Source of the DNA: Usnea hakonensis
Taxonomy: Eukaryota > Ascomycota > Lecanoromycetes > Lecanorales > Parmeliaceae
Direction of reading: 5' to 3'
DNA length: 64,000 nucleotides
NCBI GenBank assembly: GCA_013423325.1
Contig: BLJB01000269.1
Location: forward strand, 1-64,000
Part shown: positions 43,709 through 55,272 of the stretch, piece after piece
How positions within the stretch are numbered: the first letter of the stretch is position 1
How the letters are laid out: each line of letters opens with the position of its first letter
Notes under the pieces: model-generated
Seen by the model: the letters and a program-made list of their open reading frames with translations, nothing else
The model's database searches: none
What the model was told of the DNA's origin: nothing
Position numbers and translations under genes: made by a program

Positions 43709-45796
43709 GCTACGTACAACTTGCGTAAGTCATCTGCTTTTCGGGAGCATTTCGGCGCTTCCATCTGAGCTGACAACTCAGGGCTGCAGCACGTACAACA
43801 TAAAAAGCCAGAAGTAGCAGAAGCTGTCAAGACTTACAATCAAGCCCATGGACGAGGGCCAATCGATCCTGTTCCGCTTTAATTATATTACCACCATCTC
43901 CATCAACCATAGCGAGTTCAGAGCGGCCCCTTCCAAAAGTATCGGATGTGTTTAGAGAAATCCGCACAGCATCACAGGTCCAACCAACATGACCCAGAGC
44001 CAACCGGAGTCAGGATTAGTGCGTAAATAGAAGACACTACAAGTTCAAAGCCTCAATGAAGACATACCACTAAACAGATTCTCCGAACAAACATTGTACT
44101 CGGAGGCTTCCCATCTTCTCTACCTATCAGTCGTATACAAGGTCCATGTATTGTTCGAATTAATGGGGACGACTTTTACTGGCACATGAATGACCTCTTG
44201 CACATGTAGCAGGCTGTCAATCTGAGGTTTGAGGTAAAGAAGATCGATATGCCTACCATATAGAAAATTTCGGGAGTATACCGGAATTTGGAATCATGAC
44301 TGAGAGTCTAGGACATGGAGGTACTCTACGTGGTACAGAGCTATAGGACTAGGTCACAATGGACTGACTGGACATCCAAACGTTGCATGATGTCTTTCCT
44401 TGAAAGCGTGTGGCACAGAGAAGTCAGGCTGGTTGATCTATGGACCAGTCACTCATTCACACAGAATTATGACTCGTAACTCCAAATGCAGCAAATGACG
44501 TGGGGGAAAGTCCTGTCTCTGTAAGTCTTCTTCCTGAAAAGGCTTTGGATACGTGATGAAGAAGATCCGTTTTGGGGGGTATGTCGCGCGGAATTATGAT
44601 GGTCAGGCTAAAGTGGTCCGATATTCGAAAACCACGAGTGCCCTGCAATACTGTATTTCCAGCAACGACTCCTCGTATGTCCGTGGAGCACGAGCCCCTC
44701 AAGTTTCCACGTCGGAAAATTGGAAAATTCCGGGACTGAGTAGATAAAGACGGGGCTGCCGAAGGAAGGGAAGAATAATCCTAGTTGCGGGATGACGTAC
44801 TCTGCAGCTTGTGACCGTTGCTAACATAGAAATACTTAGATTGCGTGCAGCTTAGAATGGCCAGGATCGACAGCCAGGTGCTGCGCCGCTTGGTGGTGGA
44901 GGCGTAGTCATGGGAATATGCATGAAAAGTGGGGCAAATGAATCCGGAGATACGACCGAACAAGGCTGTTGACTCGCACTCAGGATCGATTCAATTACGA
45001 GAATATAGACCAAGAAAATGTCACATTCGGCTTGACGTGCTGAGTACTTTAACCTTTGGTGCTTTATAGGTCCTTCCTTACACACCATCCTCGCACTATC
45101 AGGCTTGGCACTATCCTAAGCTTGTTGTTCCTTCAACTGCCAGAATGCGTTTCCAAAAATTCGTAACTGCATGTTGAAGCCCCTATTGCTAAATCATTTA
45201 TTTCATTCTTATCCCTAATATCGAACTGCCTATCGGGTGACACTTATCGTGGAACATGCAAGGTTGCCATCCAGCTATCAGCAGCCAAAGATATGCAGCT
45301 ACTGACATGAACAGACAAATAAAGTAAAGCGCCATGCATGTATTTCAATTCATCCGAACTTTCCATTTCTCCGCGCAAGAAATCCCGCATAAAGATGATC
45401 CCTCCTTTTCTAGAGCAGACGATAAGGCTGCAATTAACCAGGCCTCGTTACCCTGGAATTCATGGGTTGTACGAGCACAAATATGGCAGAAATCTTCACT
45501 CATCCAATTCTTTTCATCATCGCACAATCAGGCACCGAGGAACACCATGATCAAGACCATAGTTTAACCGATTAGGTAAACCCATATGGAAATATGCACG
45601 CAACCAACTCCGAAATTGTGGCAGAAAATCCCTCGTATCGCATCGCAATGTATAAGCTTAAATGTAGGTAAGATGTGCAGGGTTAGGCTGCATCGTGTGA
45701 GTGTAACTGCAAATCCTTGGTCCCAGGCATCAAGCCTTTTCTCCAAATACCATTGACTTCTCTGCTTCAGCTTGCCTTCCAAAATCATGAACCAAA
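43709..45796. other. intergenic, no supported gene
   Basis: Short frames only, none over 82 codons and none with motifs. This is the upstream region of the plus-strand rhodopsin-domain gene at 45797. Confidence 0.4.
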
Positions 45797-47235
45797 ATGC
45801 GAACAAACCTGACCCTGGCAGAACTTGAATTGCTCTTGAATGGACCAGCTGTCCACCCCCCTCCAGGTGTACTATCAAACTTTGATGATCCTCCAAATCA
45901 GGACACAGTTGCTCGTACAATGACCGTATTCTTTATAGTTGTTGCAAGCCTAGCCGTTCTCATACGCATCTATACCAGGCGTGTGCTTCTTCAATCATTT
46001 GAGTATGACGACTGTAAGTTATATTACTGCTAATAAGATCCAAGCTTCTGACATATTCCAAGATGCCTCCATTCTTTCATGGGTAGAGCTCCTACTCTAT
46101 CCAAGATTCGCCGCTAATTGTAATAGTTGTTTATGCTGAGTTTCATCGCTCCAGTCAGCCTCACACTGAAGGCCGGAGCTGGTCTCCACATGTGGGACTT
46201 GCAACTGAAGAGACTCTCCGGCTTGCTTTACGTAGGATGCCGATCCACTTTTACAAAGGACCGGCTAAAAATGAGACTAGTTGGTTAACATCAGTATCAT
46301 ACTCTATAGTCCCACGGTTTTCTTCATCAAGCTCTCCATTCTTCTTCAATACACCCGGATTTTCGCACCCACGGTCGAGGGGAACATGCGAATGGTAGTT
46401 GCAATCCGAATCTGTATTTCCACCATCTTTATCTTCTACATAATCGCGACGTTCTTCAGTATCTTCCAATGTAGCCCGCGGGAAAAGATATGGAATATAT
46501 TGGAGACAGACGGTCATTGTTATGACGTCGGCGCCTTCGAAAAAGCCAGCGGAGTCTTCAACATAGTTTCCGACTTCGCAATCCTAATCCTTCCGATATC
46601 CTCCGTGTGGAGACTGCACATGACATTCAGGAAGAAGCTTTTGACCACCGCCGTCTTTGCAATAGGTTTCCTGTAAGTGAGATTTCTCCAAATCTTGCCA
46701 GTCAACATGATACAACTTCTAGTATTGACATGCTACCAATGCTCACCAAAGCCCTAGTACATGCGCAACATCTATCGTGCGTACTTACTACACATGGAAA
46801 ATCATCGAATCTTCCGATGAGAGCTACCTGCTGGTGCCGTTCGGGTTGTGGGGTTTGGCCGAGCTTTCAGCAGGCATCGTTGTCGGCTGTTTCCCAATCA
46901 TGCCCAGATTCTTCCGACACGTTGGCACTAGAGCCTACAAGATTTGTAACATCGGATCTAGCATCACAAAAAGCTCCAGCTACAATCAAAGTGCCAGGAC
47001 AGAACCACCAAGGACTGACACTTTTATCAAGATTAAAAATCATTCTGACAGGTATGACACGGGAGTGGACGCCCAGATCCATGGCGAACAATACATGCTG
47101 GACGAATTGCCGCACAATCAGGCAAAGATGGCAGCAGGTATCGGAATCCCCACGAGACGAGACGACCTAGAACATGGTCTCCCAAACCCCGAACGCCTCT
47201 CAATGCGAAGCGGCAAACAATATAGCCAGATTTAG
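45797..47235 (+). CDS. fungal rhodopsin-domain integral membrane protein with 20-nt micro-exon
   Basis: Exon 1 (45797-46013) gives an extracellular N terminus, helix 1 and FEYDD. A 20-nt micro-exon follows (46063-46082), adding YASILSW. The next exon gives LTLKAGAGLHMWDLQLKRL, then another opens with VNISIILYSPTVFFIKLSIL (about 46288). CSPREKIWNILETDGHC, the conserved Cys-rich loop, and FNIVSDFAILILPISSVWRL follow. After an intron at 46674, an exon near 46770 gives SYLLVPFGLWGLAELSAGIV and CFPIMPRFF, the family's C-terminal signature, then a long cytoplasmic tail to the stop at 47235. The frame appears complete. This belongs to the same clade as 50027-51467 and differs from the two minus-strand copies in intron pattern. 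Probable surface sensor, ligand unknown. Confidence 0.75.
46063..46082 (+). other. 20-nt micro-exon
   Basis: ATGCCTCCATTCTTTCATGG lies between an AG acceptor and a GTAGAG donor. It is required to join ...YDD (phase 1) to the next exon in frame and supplies YASILSW, matching the family's conserved segment. Confidence 0.7.
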
Positions 47236-50026
47236 CTATTGAAGTATCTCCTCACTAGACCTAGCATTATCACCCCAATCGCGAATTCAGCTTGGATTTG
47301 GAATCCAGACATTTACCTTGGTTAGATATATTCCAGAACAAAGTGTCGTTTAAGGAATCCTGTACCGCTAGCGAGCACTTATATAAATCATACTCGCATC
47401 TACTCCGCTCGGGCCATCATCTCTCATCTCGAAGACCGATTAGTGAAAACCATGTTGGTAGGAATGATCCATTTTCTACTCAGAAAGTGATACCTAAAAA
47501 CCCCTGTGCCAAGACCAATAACCTTACCATGCATTGAGAGAGTGGTGCCTCATTTCCAAAAAAAAATGGAAACTCACCGCTCAAAAAACCCAGGACCCAT
47601 CTCAAAAAGACCTCTCAGCCACATACATCCATACATTTCGAAGCGCACGTGTAGAACAGGACAACCCACTTGACCACCGCAAAGAAATATATATATAACA
47701 AGCAAGGCATCAGTCCTCTATATCCATTAGAGTCCCCTCCTTTGAAAAAAAAAAAAATAGCTATACTTTCCCGGTCTCCTTTCCAAACTTCAACGATTTC
47801 CCTCTCCATAAATCTACACGCCCACTACCAATATATGATCTTAGACATTAACCCAGTACGACCTGCCACAAAGACCACGCTAAAGTGACTATCCCAAATA
47901 CTCCCCCCCATAGCATAACGCTACTCCCTCGTACCACCTACTAGTATATCTCCGCTCTCTAGATTTAAACACTCCCCCTCTTCTCTCTCCTTAGATAAAT
48001 AATATAATCGACCTTAATCACTTCTCGAGAGCAATTTTTCTACGAGCTATATCCGGTATTCGGAATACAATTTTGAAGGAGTAGACCTCAAAACAAAATA
48101 CTGTTTACAATAAATAATCCTACAAATCCTCCTCTCTCTACACCACCTCATACCACCCACCCACCAAGCGCCTTCAGATCGATCCAAGTACTTCTCTTTC
48201 CCAAGATATTCGCATCTACCCCTCCCCTCCCCTCCCCACGAGCCTTTCCAACCCCCCACACCACCCTCCCATCCGCAATACTTCCAACTACGTACCTCAC
48301 CGCCACGGGCCGAACCTCTCCCTCAGCGACGCTAGGTATCTATCCACATCGCCAACCTGACTCCGCGCAGTCCGCGCTTTTTACCAAAAGAAAGACGAGT
48401 ACGTAGAACGACTATTAAGATGCCATCCATCTCCCTCTTCCAGTAGCGCAAAGTGCTAGCGCGGCTTCGGAGAGGACTATCTATCCGACCGACGGTGCTG
48501 AGGTTGATAATATAGCCTTGGGGTATATGATGTTGTAGTGGAGGATGACGTTGGGGCCGGATTGGGACCTGGAGATTGATTGGCGAATATATACAATGGC
48601 TGGGGCGTGTGCGTGTGGAAATATTGAAGTTGGTCTTTGGTCTTGGGAATCGACGAACGAAGTCGTCTCACTGATAACTACTATAAAAATTAGAGGTTAT
48701 TAGTCCTTTACTGTTAAGTCGAGTGATATAATATTAAACTAGGCTGCGCATTTGGTATAATTTATAGTGTTGCGGGCGGTGGGTTCGAAGCTTGGTTTTA
48801 TGAATAGTACGAGTGGAAGCTAGGCGAGTCTTAGAGGTCTTTTGATTGTAGGCGCGGCACCTCCCCACTTCCGGGGGAAGGTACACCCTAAAGGGTACCC
48901 CGTGCCCCCTCCCGTCGGATGCCAAGGCCCGCCGGAGGAATCCGCTGGGACCCCGCGGCATCCATCCCTACAACTACACCATTACAGTTAGGGGTTAGGG
49001 GAACCCCCAAGTCCCGGCTATCGCGTCCTGCTGCGCAAGGTAAGAATATTTAAACACTCATCGTTATAATTGTGATTGTAATAGTGAGAATATGTGCATC
49101 TACGCTCTTGCAAGGCTATGTTTGAGGGCCAAAAGCCGAGGCGATGTTTCGACTGCGCCTCCAAAAATTCTACGTCAGTCCAGCAAGGCTGATGATATAT
49201 TAGTGTACGAGTATGCCCATTAGAGCCTCGTGCATATCTACTGCCGCAAAAGCACACTGTATGGATCGGATATGAACTTCTCATGCATAAGGCCTGGACA
49301 AGAAGCCCCGTTGACAACGAGAGGCTGCCCAATAGCTCTAGGGCAGAGGCATTGAGTGAAACCCAATGGATGATTGACAAATCTTTCAATACGAGGCGGT
49401 GTGCTGACGGAGTGGCAGTGTCGAGCTTTTGTACGAATGATTTACACGCTCTGTTCATACATACTACTCTTTACCTTACCGACGTGGAGGAGTTATTTTG
49501 TGACTTTCTCCTACTGATCAACACTTCTCGTACGAGTATGACTACGTGACTAAAAGAGCTCCCTAACATATTTGATTAGGTAGACGGACCCAGTCGCCGT
49601 ACGGACAAGAATGCCGTCGCTATTAGATCGTTCACTTTTAATTTGGACGCGCCGAACATCGCCTTGGTTATTATAAACTGTTAAAAGAAGAAGAAGAAGT
49701 TGCACCCGATGTCTGCATCAGGGCGAGTCCTCCGCAGCCCTGGCGGCTCGATGAGGGTAACCAGTCGCTGCGGCATGGCTGCAGAATGACGTTGCCGGCA
49801 GCCAATGAGTGTATCGCGGGGTTACAAAGTACTCTTTTCACCGCCCATGCCCGTGCAAGGCAAGGCAACAATGAGACTGTTGTGGGGCTGTAACGTGTCA
49901 TTCTTAATAGCAATGCCTGTGCACAAACTTCTCGCGGTTTTCCGATTCTTCATCCCTTCATTTTGGTCAGAGAATTGTTTCAGTTGTGAAAGATCTTTAG
50001 ATTAAGCCGTCGGGTTCCTTACCATA
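47236..50026. other. intergenic region with AT/C-rich tracts and a GC-rich structured spot
   Basis: No gene was recognised. The stretch contains poly-A (about 47741-47757), long C/T/A-rich sequence at 47820-48300, a structured GC-rich spot (48855-48965, listed separately) and a GAA microsatellite near 49687-49700. Confidence 0.45.
48855..48965. other. GC-rich hairpin-dense element
   Basis: An island of GC-rich sequence in AT-rich surroundings, with nested inverted repeats: CTTCC-GGG-GGAAG, the near-palindrome GGTACACCCTAAAGGGTACC, and GGATGCC paired with GGCATCC some 34 nt later. It has no reading frame. It could be a structured RNA, a fragment of a repeat or a fold-back element; I cannot tell which. 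Confidence 0.45.
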
Positions 50027-51467
50027 ATGACCCAAGACCAAGTCTCTCTGCACTCGCTACGGCTCGGAGAGCTATTCGCTTTGGCACTAGGCTTGGTTCT
50101 CAGTACTCTGGCGGTGTTTGCACGCGTGTACGTGAGAACGCGTCTTTTTAGACCAATGCTAAAGGAAGACTGTGAGTTTGCTTCGCGGGATGTATCTTCG
50201 TCTCGGGAGCTTCTAGCTAAAAATCGATAGATGTCTCTGTCCTTGCCTGGGTATGATCCCTTCGGCTCGACCCATGAAACGTGTCTTTAACGTAGTGTCA
50301 TACGGCTTATTAACACTATAGCAGCTATCATTCCTACCATATATTGCGCTCGCAGTCGTTGTCGGCAAGCACGACGGATCACCAGAGCACGTCGCACACG
50401 TAAGTGTTCATTCCCCTTTCGCACCTCCCCTACTCCCACGTCCATTACTAACAAACTATGGGCTCAGCTCTCATCCATTGAGTCAGCCATATATAGTCCA
50501 ATCATAATCCTAGTCAAAGTTTCTATCCTCTTGCAGTACATTACCATATTTGTGGCACATCGAGGCACTATTTTTCACCGCGCCGTACAGGGTCTCATCG
50601 TGGCCAACGTACTCTACTACACAATAAACACCATCCTCTTCGTCACCGAGGTAAGCAATCCCATCGCTCTCCACACCAGACAAAAACCTCATAAAGAAGA
50701 GAACCGCTAACAACAAAAAGTGTTCCCCAATCCAAAAACTCTGGAAACCATCCATGCCCGGCCACTGCACCAGCAGGCACACTTTAGGAATCGCCTCCGC
50801 CGTAATGGCCGTCATCTCCGACTTCACAATTCTCCTCCTCCCATTCCCCCAACTCTGGCGCCTCCAAATGCCCTGGAAAAGAAAATCCCGCATCATCTCA
50901 GTCTTCGGCGTCGGCTCACTCGCCTGCATCGCAAGCGTCCTACGCCTCGTCTACCAAATCGAGCTCACCCACGTCCCACCCAACACTCCCATCTACCAAC
51001 TAGACATTGACAGAATCGGGCTCTGGGCGTACGCGTCCCCCCCCCTCCCTTCCCGTCACAACTCCTAGCGAGCGTCCTAACAACCATCCAGTTTCGCAGA
51101 AATAGCAATCGGAATAATCATAGGCTGCCTACCCATCCTCCCCAGATTCTTCACACACTTCGTCTCCCAAACCTCCATCTCCTCCTCCCTCTCCAGCGCC
51201 AGCCGCACCATCTTCCGCCGGCTCTTCCGCAAGTCTCACACATCACACTCGAGCCGCAAGGACACCTCATCCTTCTCCCACAGAAGATTCCTCCACTCCA
51301 AAAAATCTCCGCAGGCACCGTATATCGAAACCCTAGCCCTTACGCGCGGCTCCCTTCACTGGGAAGAAGAAGGCCTCCCGAAAATCCCTCCCGAGGCTCG
51401 CATGATGATGCCTTCTCGCTCTCGCTCCGCGGGGTTCGAAGGTCAAGGATACATACACTCCTATTAA
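50027..51467 (+). CDS. fungal rhodopsin-domain integral membrane protein with 20-nt micro-exon
   Basis: Exon 1 (50027-50171) gives helix 1 and LKED. A 20-nt micro-exon (50231-50250) adds YVSVLAW, and exon 3 (50322-50399) gives LSFLPYIALAVVVGKHDG. Exon 4 starts at 50468 (SSIESAIYSPIIILVKVSIL). A later exon carries CSPIQKLWKPSMPGHC and VISDFTILLLPFPQLWRL. After a short intron near 51031, the last exon gives EIAIGIIIGCLPILPRFF and a Ser/Arg-rich cytoplasmic tail ending at TAA 51465-51467. All junctions are GT-AG and in frame. It shares exon layout with 45797-47235, implying duplication of one ancestor. Downstream sequence is repetitive. Confidence 0.75.
50231..50250 (+). other. 20-nt micro-exon
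   Basis: ATGTCTCTGTCCTTGCCTGG is bounded by ...GATAG and GTATGA. It is the same length and phase as the micro-exon at 46063-46082 and encodes the same seven-residue position (YVSVLAW). Confidence 0.7.
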
Positions 51468-51772
51468 TCACATTCATTGAAGGCGCACCTCGCCCCAAAA
51501 GCGCAGCACAGGAAAGCGCATGGAATAATAGAGCCTAGCAGAAAAAAAAGAAATTCTGAAACGCGCGGCCCATCACACTACTCGCTGCACCACACTAGAA
51601 AGAAACAAATTTTCTTTCCCAAAGTGTCCCCTGCGCCTGCGGCTCGGATTCGCTTAGCGGCACTCGAAACGGAGCACTTGTATATCTATATCGAACGCCT
51701 CAACCCATCACAACCCCCCCCCCCCCGGCCACTACTCTAGAAAAGAAGAAGCATACTTCCTTCCTTTCCCTC

Positions 51773-52440
51773 TTCCCAAAACATCCCCCACACCTACACC
51801 TACACCCCCAACAACACACATGCTCCATCTCCCTCTACTCTGCTCTACAGCTAGAGAAGGAAATCTTCAAAGACAAACAGAACACCACCATCCAGCCCAG
51901 CGTTGCAAAACAAACAATATATATCTTATAGATAGTATATTTATATAAAATATACTCTATATTAAAATTCTTTCTCTCTCTCTTTCCTTCCCAAACCATC
52001 CCCCACACCTACACCTACACCAACACCTACACCTACACCTACACCCACCTCAATACCTCACACGCTCCGTCTCCCTCTACTCTACCCTACTCTACCCTAC
52101 TCTACTCTCCAGCTAGAGAAGGAAGTCTTTAAAGATAAACAGAACACCACCATCCAGCCTAGCGTCAGAAAACCAATAATATTTATCTTATAGATAGTAT
52201 ATTTATATAAAATATACTCTATATTAAAATTCTTTCTCTCTTTCTTTCCTTCCCAAACCATCCCCCACCCCAACAACCCCCACGCTCCGTCTCCCTCTAC
52301 CCTACTCTACCCTACTCTACCCAACTCTACCCAACTCTACTCTCCAGCTAGAGAAGGAAGTCTTCAAAGACAAACAGAACACCACCATCCAGCCCAGGGT
52401 CAGAAAACCAACAATATATATCTCACAGATAGTCCATTCA
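51773..52440. repeat. three tandem copies of a ~190-260 bp microsatellite-rich unit
   Basis: Units start with TTCCCAAAMCATCCCCCAC at 51773, 51988 and 52250. Each contains (CACCTA)n- and/or (CTCTAC)n-type runs, then the conserved AGCTAGAGAAGGAARTCTT and CAGAACACCACCATCCAGCC. The first two units continue into GATAGTATATTTATATAAAA and AAATTCTTTCTCTC. Length differences come from the simple runs; the third unit is truncated at about 52440. Poly-C flanks it on the left (51715-51726). There is no coding potential. Confidence 0.85.
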
Positions 52441-53036
52441 TCCACAACACAACCTAATTAAAAAACCTCAACCGTCCTATCCCAATCCCAAACCCCCCCC
52501 TCAAAAACACCCTCAAATACAGACCTACATAACTACATACACACAACAACAACAACAATACAGGGAAATTCAAACACGCCACCAGCTATACATAACAGCG
52601 TTATAAACTAACGGACTCCATATACTCGCCTTCCAATTTGCCGATAAAGTAAGCGTATTATTAGAGGATCCGTAACATGTTCCGCAAAAAAAAAAGGTCA
52701 GGTCTAGTTGAAGGAAGATGCGGGGACTTTGAGGTGGAGGGTTTGTTTAAGGGGTGTATGTTTTTTTGGGGGGGAGGGGGATAACGAGTACATCGTTGCA
52801 TAAGATCGGAGTTATGGTACGCGTTTGTTACTGGTGGTGCGTATAGGATTATAGGATTAGTGCTGGTGCGAGCAATGTGTTGGCTGATAGATGGATGGAT
52901 GGATGATTCCAATTCCTACCCTCCGCCACCTTTCTTTCAATCATGTATCTTACCATGCCGCAATCTCGAAACGACATGCAAGATCCCCTTCTCGCTACAT
53001 CCTTCCTTCCATCACCCCCACCATCCATCCCCATTC
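52441..53036. other. intergenic low-complexity 3' flank
   Basis: Poly-C, (AAC)n, poly-A and poly-G runs (about 52490, 52545, 52685, 52770) and a (GATG)n run near 52891-52903. Nothing coding was recognised. Confidence 0.5.
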
Positions 53037-54230
53037 TCACAACCCCGCCCCCAAGGGCTGTGGTAGCTCTCCCATACAAATCACCGCCGCAACATACTGT
53101 CTCAAAAACAGCACATCGCTCGTACCATACTTACCCGACGGATCCATCGCCAAATAAACGAACAAGGCGTTCATGAGCATAAACACCCCGCAAGCACCCT
53201 CATCATCGCCTTGCTCGGTGCACGACATCCAAATCACCTCCCACTCTTCGGTTCCCGGCTTGGTATGCCCTTCCTTGAGCCAGGGACGTTTGGGGAGCAG
53301 CGTTTTTGTGGACTTGCGTCCCAGAGGGTCGTAGACGGCCACGGTGTATCTATGGGGAAAGACGGCGATGAGGATGCAGTGGTCTTTTTCGGGGATGATG
53401 GTGGGGAAGAGTACGATGGAGACGTCGGCGTTTGCGGCCGCCATCAAGGCTCTCTCAACGACTTCTTGGGGTGATGAGCCCACCACGTCTAGACTGTTGG
53501 GGTGGATGAAGATGGTTTGGCTGGGGTGAGTTTTGTTCCGGTAAGAGACGAGGATTTGGAACCAGCGATCTATGACTTTGCAGTCGAGTAAGCCTGTGCG
53601 GTTTGCGTGGGTATTTGACGATGGTAAGATGGAATCCAAGGCACGTCTTGTGAGTAAGCCACCCGCGGCTTTGGGGATGGGGGGAATGGCCCCGGCGTCG
53701 GTAATCTGCATGATGTCGTTCAAGGTATGGACCCACGGCTTCGGCAGAGGATCGAGAGAACAGTCTGGCGTTCCGAATTCGGCATCTTGGAAGGAGAGAC
53801 TGGGCATGGCCCCCGCTAGCCTCCACACCATGTTTATGGCTATCCATTCTTTCAAGCTTCTGAGCGGCCCGTCTCCATGGGGGAGGTGTTCATTTGGGAT
53901 TTCTGGAAATTGAATGTCTTCCGATCCCGGGTTTTCGTACGTGGCTTTCAAGAAAGCTTTGATGTCTGCGGCGTGCTCGTCGCGTGTGAGGTGGGTCGCT
54001 CTCTCTACGAGGTCCAGACCTTTGTACTTGAAACAAGAAAGATAAAGCATTGCTTTCTCGTGCTGCTCTGGCGTCAGGAATACCACAGGCTGCTTCTTGA
54101 TTGTGAGATCGTATTCCGCCTCCATGGCTGATGCCCAGTTTTCATCTGCCAAACGAATCCCTTCTCCAGCCATCCCAATTTCCCGGATCACCTCACGCAG
54201 AATGAGTGAGCTGAAGGCGTGTAAAGGCAT
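53037..54230 (-). CDS. Ulp1-like (C48-type) cysteine protease
   Basis: Single-exon 397-aa frame from the ATG at 54228-54230. The C-terminal half fits a Ulp1/SENP-type papain-like fold. SIVLFPTIIPEKDHCILIAV supplies the His. The next strand, RYTVAVYDPLGRK, supplies the Asp, with SYRNKTHPSQ and a Ser-Leu-Asp-rich strand before it. CTEQGDDEGACGVFMLMNAL supplies the Gln and nucleophile Cys in place of the usual QxNxxDCGVF. The N-terminal ~230 residues are helical and of no known family. Such proteases deconjugate SUMO-like modifiers, but many fungal single copies are of transposon or unknown origin. No DNA transposase lies next to it. Confidence 0.65.
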   Translation of the reverse strand: MPLHAFSSLILREVIREIGMAGEGIRLADENWASAMEAEYDLTIKKQPVVFLTPEQHEKAMLYLSCFKYKGLDLVERATHLTRDEHAADIKAFLKATYENPGSEDIQFPEIPNEHLPHGDGPLRSLKEWIAINMVWRLAGAMPSLSFQDAEFGTPDCSLDPLPKPWVHTLNDIMQITDAGAIPPIPKAAGGLLTRRALDSILPSSNTHANRTGLLDCKVIDRWFQILVSYRNKTHPSQTIFIHPNSLDVVGSSPQEVVERALMAAANADVSIVLFPTIIPEKDHCILIAVFPHRYTVAVYDPLGRKSTKTLLPKRPWLKEGHTKPGTEEWEVIWMSCTEQGDDEGACGVFMLMNALFVYLAMDPSGKYGTSDVLFLRQYVAAVICMGELPQPLGAGL

Positions 54231-55272
54231 GGCGAGAGAAAGAGTCTTCCGAAAGAAAGAGTGGGGTAGGAAGATGTCGTTTTCGTCAGTTCAAGTGGGT
54301 AAAATTGCTGTTTGTTGCTGTTTGAGAGACTCTGAGATGCGCAATGTTCAGGTACTTCTGTGAGGTGCCGATAACATTTGCGAATAATGCGTTCAGGACG
54401 CTCCGGCTTCTTCGCTTATTGGTAGAAGCTAAGAAGGGGAAGGAACAAAAATGAGTTGTAAAGTATTTAAATCTAAAATGTGTTAAACAAAGTTGAAGAT
54501 AGGCTTGGGTAGCTCGCTCCTACCTTTGTGACACAGAAAGTGACAGTCTCAGCTAGTGCATCCACTCAACAGGCACCTTCACCGACTTAGACAGAATCCT
54601 CCCTTTCTTTCAGATAAGCGTCCTCGCTGATTAATGAGCTAGCGAATGTATGTCCTTGCTGAAAGTTGTCCGTGACAGTATCAAGAACAGCAGTGATACC
54701 GCCCTGTTAGGAGTATTGACGCACTTTGGGAAGGTGTAAAGAATAATTGTTTGAAGGAGCAACTAAAATTCCAAAATAGACGCGCGTATAAGTCAGCGAG
54801 TATATGATTGGCTGTCTAGATGTCTTGTGAAGTGAATCGACTTTAGCGCCGATTGGTGCCCGGCTACGCCTTACTTTCGTGTATGAGCGAGCCTGGGATA
54901 CTTGGCCTATTGAAGTACAATTGTGTTCCGAGTATACGCGAAAAACGGTAGAGGTTTCGGAATCTTGACGGGTTTCAGCACAGCCTATTTGTCGAAATAA
55001 TCTACTTTACCTTAGGTAGCAATCGTTCAAATACTCGACCCATAAATCATCACAACTAGAGTGACAAACTCATCCGCAACAATCAAACTTGAGTCTATTA
55101 GATTTTTACTTACCCAGAGTCCACATTCCGAAGCATTGGTATTAAAAATACAGCTAAGCTCACCGTTCTATATTTTCATCACACACACACACACACACAC
55201 CCGTACACCCGTCAACAAGAACGCCACCAACAAACCCCTCGAGTTCTCACATCTCGAACCCCCAAAGAGTCG
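54231..55272. other. intergenic, no gene seen
   Basis: Promoter side of the minus-strand protease gene, plus ordinary sequence. A 22-bp (CA)n microsatellite lies at 55180-55201 near the 3' end of the next gene. Confidence 0.45.
55180..55201. repeat. (CA)n microsatellite
   Basis: Eleven consecutive CA/AC units. Confidence 0.9.

Noticed and set aside
48781..48800. GGTTCGAAGC-like tRNA B-box
   Set aside because: No A-box, acceptor stem or anticodon arm can be placed around it; no tRNA gene was found anywhere in the window.
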